Shown here: piece after piece, positions 1 to 7,233 of the stretch
Layout of the letters: every line of letters starts with the position of its first letter
How positions within the stretch are numbered: the stretch's first letter is position 1
Source: a virus
Length of the DNA: 48,621 bases
Direction: 5' to 3' (one strand)
Virus record (IMG/VR): IMGVR_UViG_3300021405_000020
Span: 1-48,621 of that record
Notes under the pieces: generated by a model
Seen by the model: only the letters and a program-made list of their open reading frames with translations
Databases searched by the model: none
Told to the model about the DNA's origin: nothing
Translations under genes and position numbers: made by a program

Positions 1-56
1 CCCTGCAAGCCGAGCATGTTCTGATAGTCGGCAAGCGGATCATCGCCACTAGCCAT
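1..56 (-). CDS. Internal-virion-like protein, 5' fragment (same gene as 46801-47604)
   Basis: The first 18 codons of the gene found complete at 46801-47604, starting MASGDDPLADYQNMLG from the ATG at 54-56. The gene is cut only by the window edge, and the sequence is identical to the other copy. It overlaps the stop of the lysozyme gene at 49-51. Confidence 0.85.
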   Translation of the reverse strand, partial: MASGDDPLADYQNMLGLQ

Positions 57-930
57 ATAACGCTCCTGTGGAATTCAACGTGGTGCCCGGCGTTGGCGCT
101 GCTGTCGCCATCGGCATCGCCTGGCCGCCCTGATAGCTCATGGTCGAGCCCAAGCTCGGCGCGCCTCGAGCGCCCTGCAGCCCGCCCATCTGCCGCGTCG
201 CCATCATCAGTTGCGGGGCGAGCGCGGCGATCTGCGCCTGGCGCGCGTTGCCCATCGAGGCCGCGGCCTGTTGACCCTCGAGGTTCATCGGCGGCGGCGC
301 GGAATCGCCGCCCCCTCCAGCGAAAGTCGACTGTAGATTATCCATCGTGGATTTGGTTCCAGGCCCGCCGGTCGGCGCGCTGAGCGCCGCGAGCGCCATG
401 CCGACGTTCGCGGGCTGAGCAGATGGCGCTGCAGCAGGAGCTCCAGCCGCGACCGCCGGCCCGCCCATCTTCGCCGTGGCGTTAGCGACATATTTGGCGA
501 CGCTCTCGTTGACGTCGCTAACATTGCGGATCCATGGCGTCGGCGAGCCCGGCGGGGCGACATTGCCCGGACCGGAGAAATAGGCGACCGCGACCCGCGC
601 CGGATCATTCGGCCAACGCGCATTATAGTCGGCGATGATCCGATTATGGACCGCGAGATTGTCAGCCGGATTGTCAATGCTTTCGCCTGGCCGCGCATAT
701 TGCCGGAAAGTCGCCGGCATAATCTGGCCAGGCCCACGCGCCCCCTGTGGGCTGACCACATTACGGCCGCCGCTCTCGTTGGAGATGATTCCTTTAGAGA
801 TCTGCGCCGGCGTGATGGTGACGCCAGGCGGGATCGTCGGCCCCATGGGGGTCGGCATCCGCGACGGCGCATAGGTAGTTGCATCCGCGGGCGCGGTTAG
901 CGGCGACGGCGCGTAGGGGTTGTCAACCAC
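49..930 (-). CDS. Lytic transglycosylase-like virion lysozyme, allele A
   Basis: 293 aa from a GTG start with AGGGG upstream. Residues about 45-125 look like an SLT/lysozyme-type fold: catalytic Glu52 in NESGG, then GARGPGQIMPAT, PADNLAVHNRI and VAYFSGPGN. Such proteins in podoviruses (compare T7 gp16) open peptidoglycan locally during genome entry. The C-terminal half from about residue 170 is Ala/Gln/Gly-rich, like the internal proteins encoded next to it. The start overlaps the end of the S74-domain gene by 8 bases. The N-terminal half differs clearly from the allele at 47597-48511, while the C-terminal half is almost identical. The fold is assigned from motifs only. Confidence 0.8.
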   Translation of the reverse strand: MVDNPYAPSPLTAPADATTYAPSRMPTPMGPTIPPGVTITPAQISKGIISNESGGRNVVSPQGARGPGQIMPATFRQYARPGESIDNPADNLAVHNRIIADYNARWPNDPARVAVAYFSGPGNVAPPGSPTPWIRNVSDVNESVAKYVANATAKMGGPAVAAGAPAAAPSAQPANVGMALAALSAPTGGPGTKSTMDNLQSTFAGGGGDSAPPPMNLEGQQAAASMGNARQAQIAALAPQLMMATRQMGGLQGARGAPSLGSTMSYQGGQAMPMATAAPTPGTTLNSTGALYG

Positions 931-2263
931 CGAGGGCCCCTATGATTGGAGCTCCCGGCGCACGCAGTTTCGCGTTTGAAGCCAAGATCCCGCGCGAGGG
1001 CGGGGTGGCGTTAGGCGACAGGGCTCCTCCGGGCTGGGGGCTCTGTTTGAGTATCCCGATCGCCTTCGCCACCCCTGGCGATGAGGACAGCGCGTTCAGC
1101 ATGTCCATATGCACCGCCATGTGCCCGGCGGTGGTCATCTTTCGCACCGCGTGGGGAGCGATCTTCTTCACGTCCTCGGCCATCGGACCGACCACCTTCG
1201 GGTAATGCTTGGGGTCGCCCTTGTACCGATAGGCGTACATATCGATGCCGGTCGGGTGCTTGCCGATCTTAACGATGTCGGTCTTCAACCGGCGATCGGA
1301 GCCGCCGAACATGTTCATCAGGCCACTCATCGCGCTGGTGCCGCCGGCGGGCGCCGAGAACAACCCGCCGAGCGTCTGCAGGCCGCCGAGCGCCGCGGCC
1401 ATCGGATTCGACTGCGTCTGGGTGGTGGTCGAGGCCGAAGTGCCCGACGTCCCGGTGTCGTAGGGCGTCATCCCGAGCGCGCTCTCCATCATTCCGAGCT
1501 GCTGCTGCGGGTATTGGAAAGCCTGCTGGAACTTCGCCATCTGGGCGTTGATGTCGTTCTGGCCCTGTTGCTGCTCGAAGCCGCCGGCGGACGTCAGCAT
1601 CCCATAATTGGCGATGTTGTTTTGCATCTGCTGAGTGCCGAGCGTGCCTAACCCCGAGGCCGCTTGGTTGGTCAATTGCTCCTGAGAAAGGCCAGCCGCC
1701 TGATTGGCGAGGTTCGCCTGTTGCGCCGCGGTCGAGGCCTGGCCGAAATTGGCCTGGTTCAGCTGCGCCGCCATCTGACCTTCGTTCAAGGCCCCCTGAG
1801 CCTGCGCGACGCCTTGCTGGATGCCCTGCCTGGACCCGCCATAGGCGTTGGCCGAGGCCGCCTGATCCTGCACCTGGTTCTGCTGCAGCGCGTTGGCCTG
1901 CTGCATCAAAGGAAGGGTCTGGTTGATCACTGAGCTCGTGTACGGATTCATATAGCCGGAGAGCTGTCCTGAGCTCGGCGCGTTGATCTGGGCCGGCGTC
2001 TGCCCCATGGTGTTGAGATAGCCCGACTGCGCCGCGTTTTGCGCGTCCTGGCCGACATTGCCGGAATTGGCCGCCAGGTTCCACGCCTGTTGGGTCTGCG
2101 GGCTGGTGTCGGCGACCATCTGCCCCTGATATTGCTGCAAGGGCTGCGAGGCGACCTGTTGCGCCAGGCCGTAATTCTGCTGCCCAGCGTTCTGGACCCA
2201 TTGCGGGATCTCGTTAGTGCTCTGGGAGCTGCCCTGTTGAACGGTGGTGCTTGAGCCGCTCAT
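923..2263 (-). CDS. Gln/Ala-rich virion protein with C-terminal S74 chaperone-like domain
   Basis: 446 aa from the ATG at 2263, which has a GAGGG ribosome site; an upstream start would add 23 unlikely residues. Residues 1 to about 320 are very rich in Gln, Ala and Asn (many QQ, NQ and QA steps), probably long helices, as in internal or fibre-stem proteins. Near residue 325 comes SDRRLKTDI, then YAYRYKGD and GPMAEDV, the signature of Peptidase_S74 intramolecular chaperones, with the Ser and Lys thought to be catalytic in place. S74 domains usually help trimeric fibres fold and then cut themselves off. About 90 residues follow the motif. It may be a fibre or an internal protein. Confidence 0.7.
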   Translation of the reverse strand: MSGSSTTVQQGSSQSTNEIPQWVQNAGQQNYGLAQQVASQPLQQYQGQMVADTSPQTQQAWNLAANSGNVGQDAQNAAQSGYLNTMGQTPAQINAPSSGQLSGYMNPYTSSVINQTLPLMQQANALQQNQVQDQAASANAYGGSRQGIQQGVAQAQGALNEGQMAAQLNQANFGQASTAAQQANLANQAAGLSQEQLTNQAASGLGTLGTQQMQNNIANYGMLTSAGGFEQQQGQNDINAQMAKFQQAFQYPQQQLGMMESALGMTPYDTGTSGTSASTTTQTQSNPMAAALGGLQTLGGLFSAPAGGTSAMSGLMNMFGGSDRRLKTDIVKIGKHPTGIDMYAYRYKGDPKHYPKVVGPMAEDVKKIAPHAVRKMTTAGHMAVHMDMLNALSSSPGVAKAIGILKQSPQPGGALSPNATPPSRGILASNAKLRAPGAPIIGALGG

Positions 2264-2613
2264 AATTCCCTCTGATACAAGTAAGAGGTCGTCCGCACCT
2301 TCCAGCCGTGGCTTCTCGCTTCCCCCATCCAACCGCGACGACCGTAAGCTTGAACGATCGCGATGTCATGATCGCGGGCGTATTGTAGAATTCGATTGTG
2401 CAATCGCCGACAGGCCTCAAGATCCCCGAGCGCCACCAGGACGTCCATCATCCGAGCTCGAGGGTAATCGACGATCTGCGTGATCACCCACGAATCCCCA
2501 TCGGCGAAACTCTGCATCTTGCCGGCGGCGAGCGCGTCGAGAATGTCGGAGACGGTGTAAACCCCGCCCATCCGATCGAGCGCCCGTGCGAGCTTCGCAT
2601 GATAGGGATGCAT
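2260..2613 (-). CDS. T7 gp13-like internal virion/assembly protein (GNAT-like)
   Basis: 117 aa from the ATG at 2613, which overlaps the previous stop (ATGA). The stretch FADGDSWVITQIVDYPRARMM followed by LHNRILQYARDHD and AYGRRGWMG resembles small GNAT-fold-like proteins at the gp13 position of podovirus late operons, where they help assemble the internal core or tail. No acetyltransferase activity is implied. Neighbours are the stabilisation protein and the S74 protein, which fits a virion-assembly role. The family call rests on pattern and position. Confidence 0.6.
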   Translation of the reverse strand: MHPYHAKLARALDRMGGVYTVSDILDALAAGKMQSFADGDSWVITQIVDYPRARMMDVLVALGDLEACRRLHNRILQYARDHDIAIVQAYGRRGWMGEARSHGWKVRTTSYLYQREL

Positions 2614-2900
2614 CACGGCTGGCCGCCTCCGAGCGGCACCGGGGTGGCGACGAACGTCCCGTTGGTTTGCACTTGCAGCAACCACACCGCAGGCGCGGTT
2701 CCCGGCGGCGCATCGATCGCCTGCAGCATGATGCCGCTATGCGCGACGTTGGTCTTCATCTTGTCGGCGAATCCGTTGCGGCACCACAGCGAGAATTGCT
2801 GCAGGTAATTGCTGAGCACGCTGCTGATCGTCGGATCGTTGGGCAGCGGCGGCGGCGGATGACTCGGCTGAGGCGTAGGCGAACCAGGCGACGTGACCAT
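2613..2900 (-). CDS. Small virion-associated protein with Pro-rich N-terminus
   Basis: 95 aa from the ATG at 2900, with ATGA overlaps at both ends (stop of 2900-4708 upstream, start of 2260-2613 downstream), so it is translationally coupled. The first 25 residues are Pro/Ser-rich. The middle, about 30-55, reads VLSNYLQQFSLWCRNGFADK, and the end is a short beta-like segment. The position between stabilisation protein and gp13-like protein suggests a structural or tail-assembly role. The family is not recognised. Confidence 0.65.
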   Translation of the reverse strand: MVTSPGSPTPQPSHPPPPLPNDPTISSVLSNYLQQFSLWCRNGFADKMKTNVAHSGIMLQAIDAPPGTAPAVWLLQVQTNGTFVATPVPLGGGQP

Positions 2901-4708
2901 CAACGATCTCCTCGAGCAACGCTGTCGACCAGGTGCTGGCCGACCGTCACGGGATTGACTTGCGGGCCGGCGATCTGGATCCGGAGCCGGATGTCGCGGC
3001 CGGTTGTGCGCAGATCGAGAAAGCCATTCGAATTGACCGCTTTCGGAATCGTCTGCTTCTCCGCGACCGCGATCGACGCGCCTGTGGAACTCGGCATGAC
3101 AGACCGGCTATTCTTGTAAAACAGTGAGTAGAGCAGGTTGGTGACGTCGCCCTCGATGTCGGGGATCATCTGCTTGACCGTGGTCAGTCTCGCGCCGGAA
3201 TTGAGGTTGAGGTCGAAAGTGTCGGCCCACGGCAAAGGCACGTCGGCGGGATAGGTGGTGCCGCTTTCATGCTGATAAGGAATCAGACCATCGGCCATGA
3301 TCGTCGGCACGGTGAAGGACGAAGCGATGCCGGCCGAGCGCGACATCTGGCCTTGCGACCACCACCCTTCCTTGTAGTTTAGGATCGCGACGCGGGTGTT
3401 GTAGCCCGAGGGGTTATTGACTGGGCCCTGCGGGAAGAACCACCAGAACTCATTGAACGCTTCGACGTGAACCGCGCAGGCCTGCCAGCGCACGTTAAGG
3501 ATGTCGATATCGTCGTCGATCCAGGGGCGAATCTTGCACGGCATGGGCACGACCCAAGCGCCGTTGTACGAAAACATGCCCTGATCGCTGAACCACAGCG
3601 TCATCATCGTCGTCGCGACGACGCTGCACGAACTCCAAGGCGTCGCATTCTTGTAGATCTCGGTGTAATTGTAGATGTACGGCAGGCCAAGAAAAGCCGA
3701 GACATAAGTCCGGGTCGCCGTCCAAAACAGGATCCCGAGCGGACCCGCTTTGGCGCAGATGATCGGCGACGCCGGCTCAATGTCGAGGAAGCCTGCCTGG
3801 CTGGTGATGTTGGCATAATCCCAGGCGTAGAAGTTCTCCTGATCGCACCAGGCGAAGCGCCGAAACGAACCGCCATTGGTCGAATCTTGAGCTCCGAAAA
3901 CCATCACGAACCTTTCGTTCGTGACCACGAAACAATGCCCAGTCGGGACGATGCCGCGCTCGGCGACGACCGCTTGCGCTGGATTGCCAAAGATTAGGAT
4001 GTCGCCCGCGGCGCCAGCGTTGAGCGCATTGGCGGTCAAAGTCAGCGTGCCGGTGCCGACCGGATAGGTCAGCACCGTGCCGACCGGCAACTTGCTGGTC
4101 GCGTTAAAGACGCTCATTCCCGGCGCGACGCTGCCATCGTTAGCGTCGGTCATCATGATGGCGTCCATAGCCGTAGACCAAGGCTGGTAGGACGGGTCTT
4201 GGAACACCACGCCAGGGCCGCCGCCGGTCGGATCCCATTGCAGCAAGCGCCCATCGGGCGAGGTCATCACCAGGAGAATCTGACCGAAATTGTCCATGCT
4301 CCAGGCGTCGGGCACGACCTCCATTGGCTGAATGCTGGAAATCGTCGGCTCGCCATAAAGCCCGGCCGAATAGAGCCCATCGCCATAACCGCCTACGCTC
4401 GGCGGCTGCGGCGCGATCATGCCCTCGAAGGGCGTGATGTCGAACAGCGCCCCGCCGACATCGACATAGAGGTTCTCTTCGCACAAATACGCGATGTAAT
4501 GAACTTCCTCGAGGTCATACCAGGAATGGATCAGCTTGCAGCGGCTGGCGAACGAATAGGTGAGCTGAGCTTGTGGGCCAACCGGGGTGAGGCGGCCCTC
4601 GACCCAGCGCATCAAGTTCACTTCCGACCAATTGGACGAGCGTTGTTGCTTGGTCGGAAAAGCGACCACGCCAGGTGGAATTTCCAATGGGCGAAACTGG
4701 GTCGACAT
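2900..4708 (-). CDS. Packaged-DNA stabilisation/tail hub protein (P22 gp10-like)
   Basis: 602 aa from the ATG at 4708, overlapping the TAA of the upstream fibre gene. It starts with FRPLEIPPGVV and contains WSEVNLMRWVEGRLTPVGP, a recurrent opening in phage stabilisation and tail-hub proteins, followed by a long Trp- and aromatic-rich beta stretch that suggests a propeller-like fold. In P22 the equivalent closes the portal after packaging and carries the tail machinery. Gene order (fibres, hub, gp13-like protein) agrees. The residues near 195-240 look like an inserted beta domain. The family call is moderately sure. Confidence 0.7.
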   Translation of the reverse strand: MSTQFRPLEIPPGVVAFPTKQQRSSNWSEVNLMRWVEGRLTPVGPQAQLTYSFASRCKLIHSWYDLEEVHYIAYLCEENLYVDVGGALFDITPFEGMIAPQPPSVGGYGDGLYSAGLYGEPTISSIQPMEVVPDAWSMDNFGQILLVMTSPDGRLLQWDPTGGGPGVVFQDPSYQPWSTAMDAIMMTDANDGSVAPGMSVFNATSKLPVGTVLTYPVGTGTLTLTANALNAGAAGDILIFGNPAQAVVAERGIVPTGHCFVVTNERFVMVFGAQDSTNGGSFRRFAWCDQENFYAWDYANITSQAGFLDIEPASPIICAKAGPLGILFWTATRTYVSAFLGLPYIYNYTEIYKNATPWSSCSVVATTMMTLWFSDQGMFSYNGAWVVPMPCKIRPWIDDDIDILNVRWQACAVHVEAFNEFWWFFPQGPVNNPSGYNTRVAILNYKEGWWSQGQMSRSAGIASSFTVPTIMADGLIPYQHESGTTYPADVPLPWADTFDLNLNSGARLTTVKQMIPDIEGDVTNLLYSLFYKNSRSVMPSSTGASIAVAEKQTIPKAVNSNGFLDLRTTGRDIRLRIQIAGPQVNPVTVGQHLVDSVARGDR

Positions 4709-5856
4709 TATCGCGCCTTGAGCTCCTCAATCTCCTGTTTCAAATCTTTGACCGCGTTGACCAGAGCGAAGATCAAGGGGTTGATGTCGAGCGTTCGTAA
4801 ATCCTTCACCGACTTGCCGTCGATGAAGCCATCGATCTTGTTCACCATGTCGGGGATGACCATTTCGGTTTCCTGCGCCACCAGCCCGATGAATTGCTGA
4901 CCACTCACCCGCGCGTGCAATGAAACTCCGTCCTTGGTCAGACTATCGTTGCCCTTGTAGTGGTAGCGAACCGGCCGCAGGGCGAGCACCTCGGCCAGGC
5001 CCGGCTCATACTCGCGATCGACTGTCTTGATGCGCGCGTCGGAGAAGGCCTCCCACTGAATAGTGCCGGTCTTGTAAGTGTGCGACGCGCTGGTCAGGAA
5101 ATTGTCGCCCTGATCCATGGCGAACCAACCACTGCCGATGGAATTGCTGACGATGGCGTAGCCGGTCGAAGCTTGCCAACCGTAGAAACAGCGCAGCGTC
5201 CCGCCACTATCGTAAATGCTGTACTGAGCGTCGCTGCCGGTGCTGGTCAGGCCAAACGCGCCATGCGCGCCGATCGACGCGCCCGAAGTGATGCCAGCAG
5301 CGGCGTTGATTCCTCCGTTGACCTGTGCGCTGGCGCAGTTGAGCGGCCCGGTCGTATAAAAGCCATTTGCCCCACCAGTGACGCCGCCGTTCCCGTCGAT
5401 AGAGCCGGCCGCATACATATTGCCGTTGGAGTTGACCGCGCCGCCGGTGATTGTCGCGCCGGTGCTGATGTTGCCGGCCACATTGAGCGTCTGGCTGAAA
5501 GTCGCGGTGCTCGACGCCCGGTTGATCGAGAGCGGCGCGTCGAGGTAAGCCCCAGCGTCGTTGAAGCTCTGTAGAATGAAGTTCGAACCAGCATTGCTGC
5601 CGCTCTCGGCCGAGCCGTCACCCAGAAACATAATCCAGCGCATCGAGCCGGCCGCTTGGCCTGAAATCGAATTGGCCGCCGGCGCAGTAGGAGTGTTGAG
5701 GACAATCTTCTGCGAAGAAGTGACGACCTGATTGGCGTCGTGAACCTGAGCGTCAATGGCGTCGAGGTTGGCGTTCCACTTCGTGCCCCAAGTGGTCGCC
5801 GAAGCGCCGACTTCAGGCTTAACCCATTGGTAGTTTGCAGTTAAGGTATCGGCCAC
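4708..5856 (-). CDS. Tail fibre/spike with C-terminal S74 auto-chaperone
   Basis: 382 aa from a GTG start with GGGGAG upstream. Residues 1-60 read [35 protein letters not shown], a common fibre N-terminus that binds the virion. A Gly/Ser/Asn-rich beta-helix-like stalk follows (about 100-240). The end carries [23 protein letters not shown] and FIGLVAQET, then [18 protein letters not shown], the Peptidase_S74 domain with its terminal coiled coil. It probably trimerises, matures by self-cleavage before the Ser of SDARIK, and binds a host surface glycan. Confidence 0.85.
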   Translation of the reverse strand: MADTLTANYQWVKPEVGASATTWGTKWNANLDAIDAQVHDANQVVTSSQKIVLNTPTAPAANSISGQAAGSMRWIMFLGDGSAESGSNAGSNFILQSFNDAGAYLDAPLSINRASSTATFSQTLNVAGNISTGATITGGAVNSNGNMYAAGSIDGNGGVTGGANGFYTTGPLNCASAQVNGGINAAAGITSGASIGAHGAFGLTSTGSDAQYSIYDSGGTLRCFYGWQASTGYAIVSNSIGSGWFAMDQGDNFLTSASHTYKTGTIQWEAFSDARIKTVDREYEPGLAEVLALRPVRYHYKGNDSLTKDGVSLHARVSGQQFIGLVAQETEMVIPDMVNKIDGFIDGKSVKDLRTLDINPLIFALVNAVKDLKQEIEELKAR

Positions 5857-5860
5857 GCGC

Positions 5861-6139
5861 CTATCTCCCCAGGCTTGTTTCGAGGTCCGTCAACCGCGCC
5901 TCGATGTCCTGCACCTGAGCATGAACTTCGTTGATGTCGGGCGCCGGCGGCTCTTCGATCGGCGGCGTCGGATTGGCAGGCGGCTCCTTCGGCGCGTTGC
6001 CCTCGTCGAGCCACGCCAGATAGTCCTGATAGTCGACGTTGTCGGGATCGAACGGGATGAACGCGCCATCCTCGTCGCGCTGGATCATGCTGTCGTGAGG
6101 TTGGTTGTTCATGTGATCCCAGACTTGCGTGTAGGTCAT
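5861..6139 (-). CDS. Small fibre-associated protein with C-terminal coiled coil
   Basis: 92 aa. I chose the ATG at 6139, which has GGAG eight bases upstream, over the TTG at 6145. [36 protein letters not shown] matches the short proteins with a D-x-D-YL-W-EGN core that often accompany fibre genes. The last 30 residues form a short coiled coil ([22 protein letters not shown]). It sits between two fibre genes, so a fibre-assembly or linker role is likely; this is inferred. Confidence 0.7.
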   Translation of the reverse strand: MTYTQVWDHMNNQPHDSMIQRDEDGAFIPFDPDNVDYQDYLAWLDEGNAPKEPPANPTPPIEEPPAPDINEVHAQVQDIEARLTDLETSLGR

Positions 6140-6141
6140 GG

Positions 6142-7233
6142 TCAAAGCTCCGCGCTCGCAGTGTAATTGTTATCGAACGCCATGGTGCCAGCCGCCGCAG
6201 ACTGAGCGTAAGTGCGAAATCCTGCGGTGGTTATGGCGTCTATTGTCGCAGCCCCGACGTTTGACGGCGCTTGTATTTGCGACTGGAATGCAACCGTAGG
6301 AGTGGCGCGCATCTGAACAGGGAAGCATCCACCTGCGCCAAGATAATTGCTTGCTCCAGCGGCGGTCGCAACTGCGTGCACAGGAATATTGGCGCAATAG
6401 TACCTCTGGCAATCGGCCATGGTCTTAGCCAGCGACTGCCGGTTGAACGGCGTTGCTACGGAGCCGATTTCGAGCTTCACGCCGGTCACTTGGAAAGTTG
6501 CGCCATTCGTAGCAACGACGCTGACTGCGCCATTTGCGCCAGAAAAATTACCATTCGCCCACGCGCCCGCTGGAGCGCGATAAGTCGCGCCGCCGCCCAG
6601 TTCAAAAAAGACCATGGCCGCCCCGCCATTTCCCCTCATTACCCATGTTCCAGTAGTATCCCCCGGAATAGTGACAGCAATCTTCGTCCAGGTGTTTGCA
6701 GTGGAAACCGAATAAGTAAAAGGATAAGATCGGGTATTGGCGTAATTGCCTATTGCACCACTAAATGTTCCAGTCAGGCTTGAAGCAACCAAAAATGATA
6801 AGGTAACCGGCTGCGCGTTAGCCGTTCCCCAAGCGAAGTCGCTGATCATGTCAGCTTCGATAGCCTGTAGAAAAGAAAACGTGTCTCCTGCGAGCGGCGT
6901 ATAAGCTGAAGATGATGTGAAAAAAAGGTAATAGGAAATGGGAGGAACGTTCGACGTTGCACACGTCCATGTTCCTTTGGCGGCCTGTGTCCCATTATAA
7001 AACCAACGATCAAGAGTATAACCAAACGCCGTCCCAGAAGAAACGCCACGCTGATTGACGCGCATGTCGCCGTTGATGAGCCTGTTGTCGTTCATCGCCG
7101 GGACGAAACCCGCCAACGGCACGTAAGCAATGGAGAGGCCGCTCGCGGCCCACTTCACCCCGTCGAACGTCCACGTAACGCCCGCAGCGGTGAACTGCTG
7201 GCCGACCGTAGGATTGGCGGGGAAGTCGATCAT
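6142..7233 (-). CDS. Receptor-binding fibre protein, short copy of a duplicated module
   Basis: 363 aa from the ATG at 7233. Residues 1-45 are a small fibre-type domain (FPANPTVGQQFTAAGVTWTFDG). From NDNRLINGDMRVNQRG onward the protein is homologous to the C-terminal 310 residues of the neighbour at 7230-9548, sharing ADMISDFAWGTANAQPVTLSF, VKLEIGSVATPFNRQSLAK and the final TASAEL. The last 80 residues between those anchors differ. The jelly-roll-like beta pattern suggests carbohydrate binding at the host surface. Base composition is more AT-rich than in neighbouring virion genes, consistent with later acquisition. Confidence 0.8.
   Translation of the reverse strand: MIDFPANPTVGQQFTAAGVTWTFDGVKWAASGLSIAYVPLAGFVPAMNDNRLINGDMRVNQRGVSSGTAFGYTLDRWFYNGTQAAKGTWTCATSNVPPISYYLFFTSSSAYTPLAGDTFSFLQAIEADMISDFAWGTANAQPVTLSFLVASSLTGTFSGAIGNYANTRSYPFTYSVSTANTWTKIAVTIPGDTTGTWVMRGNGGAAMVFFELGGGATYRAPAGAWANGNFSGANGAVSVVATNGATFQVTGVKLEIGSVATPFNRQSLAKTMADCQRYYCANIPVHAVATAAGASNYLGAGGCFPVQMRATPTVAFQSQIQAPSNVGAATIDAITTAGFRTYAQSAAAGTMAFDNNYTASAEL

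Larger units (their letters stand above)
1..1040. repeat. Terminal direct repeat, copy A (circle overlap)
   Basis: This stretch matches 47549-48621. The first 99 bases and the last 110 bases (931-1040 against 48512-48621) are identical. The middle carries the lysozyme gene in a different allele, 33 bases shorter than in the other copy. One shared locus with exact flanks and a divergent middle is what an assembler gives when it closes a circular or circularly permuted genome through a strain-variant bubble. True terminal repeats of a linear phage would normally be identical, so I read this as one locus sampled twice. Confidence 0.9.

Noticed and set aside
49-930. Diversity-generating retroelement acting on the lysozyme gene
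   Set aside because: No reverse transcriptase or template repeat is present; the allele differences include indels and are not restricted to adenines.
1269-2201. 310-codon minus-strand frame inside the S74 gene
   Set aside because: Composition is Arg/Ala/Gly-rich and typical of an alternative frame; the S74 frame has clear motifs.
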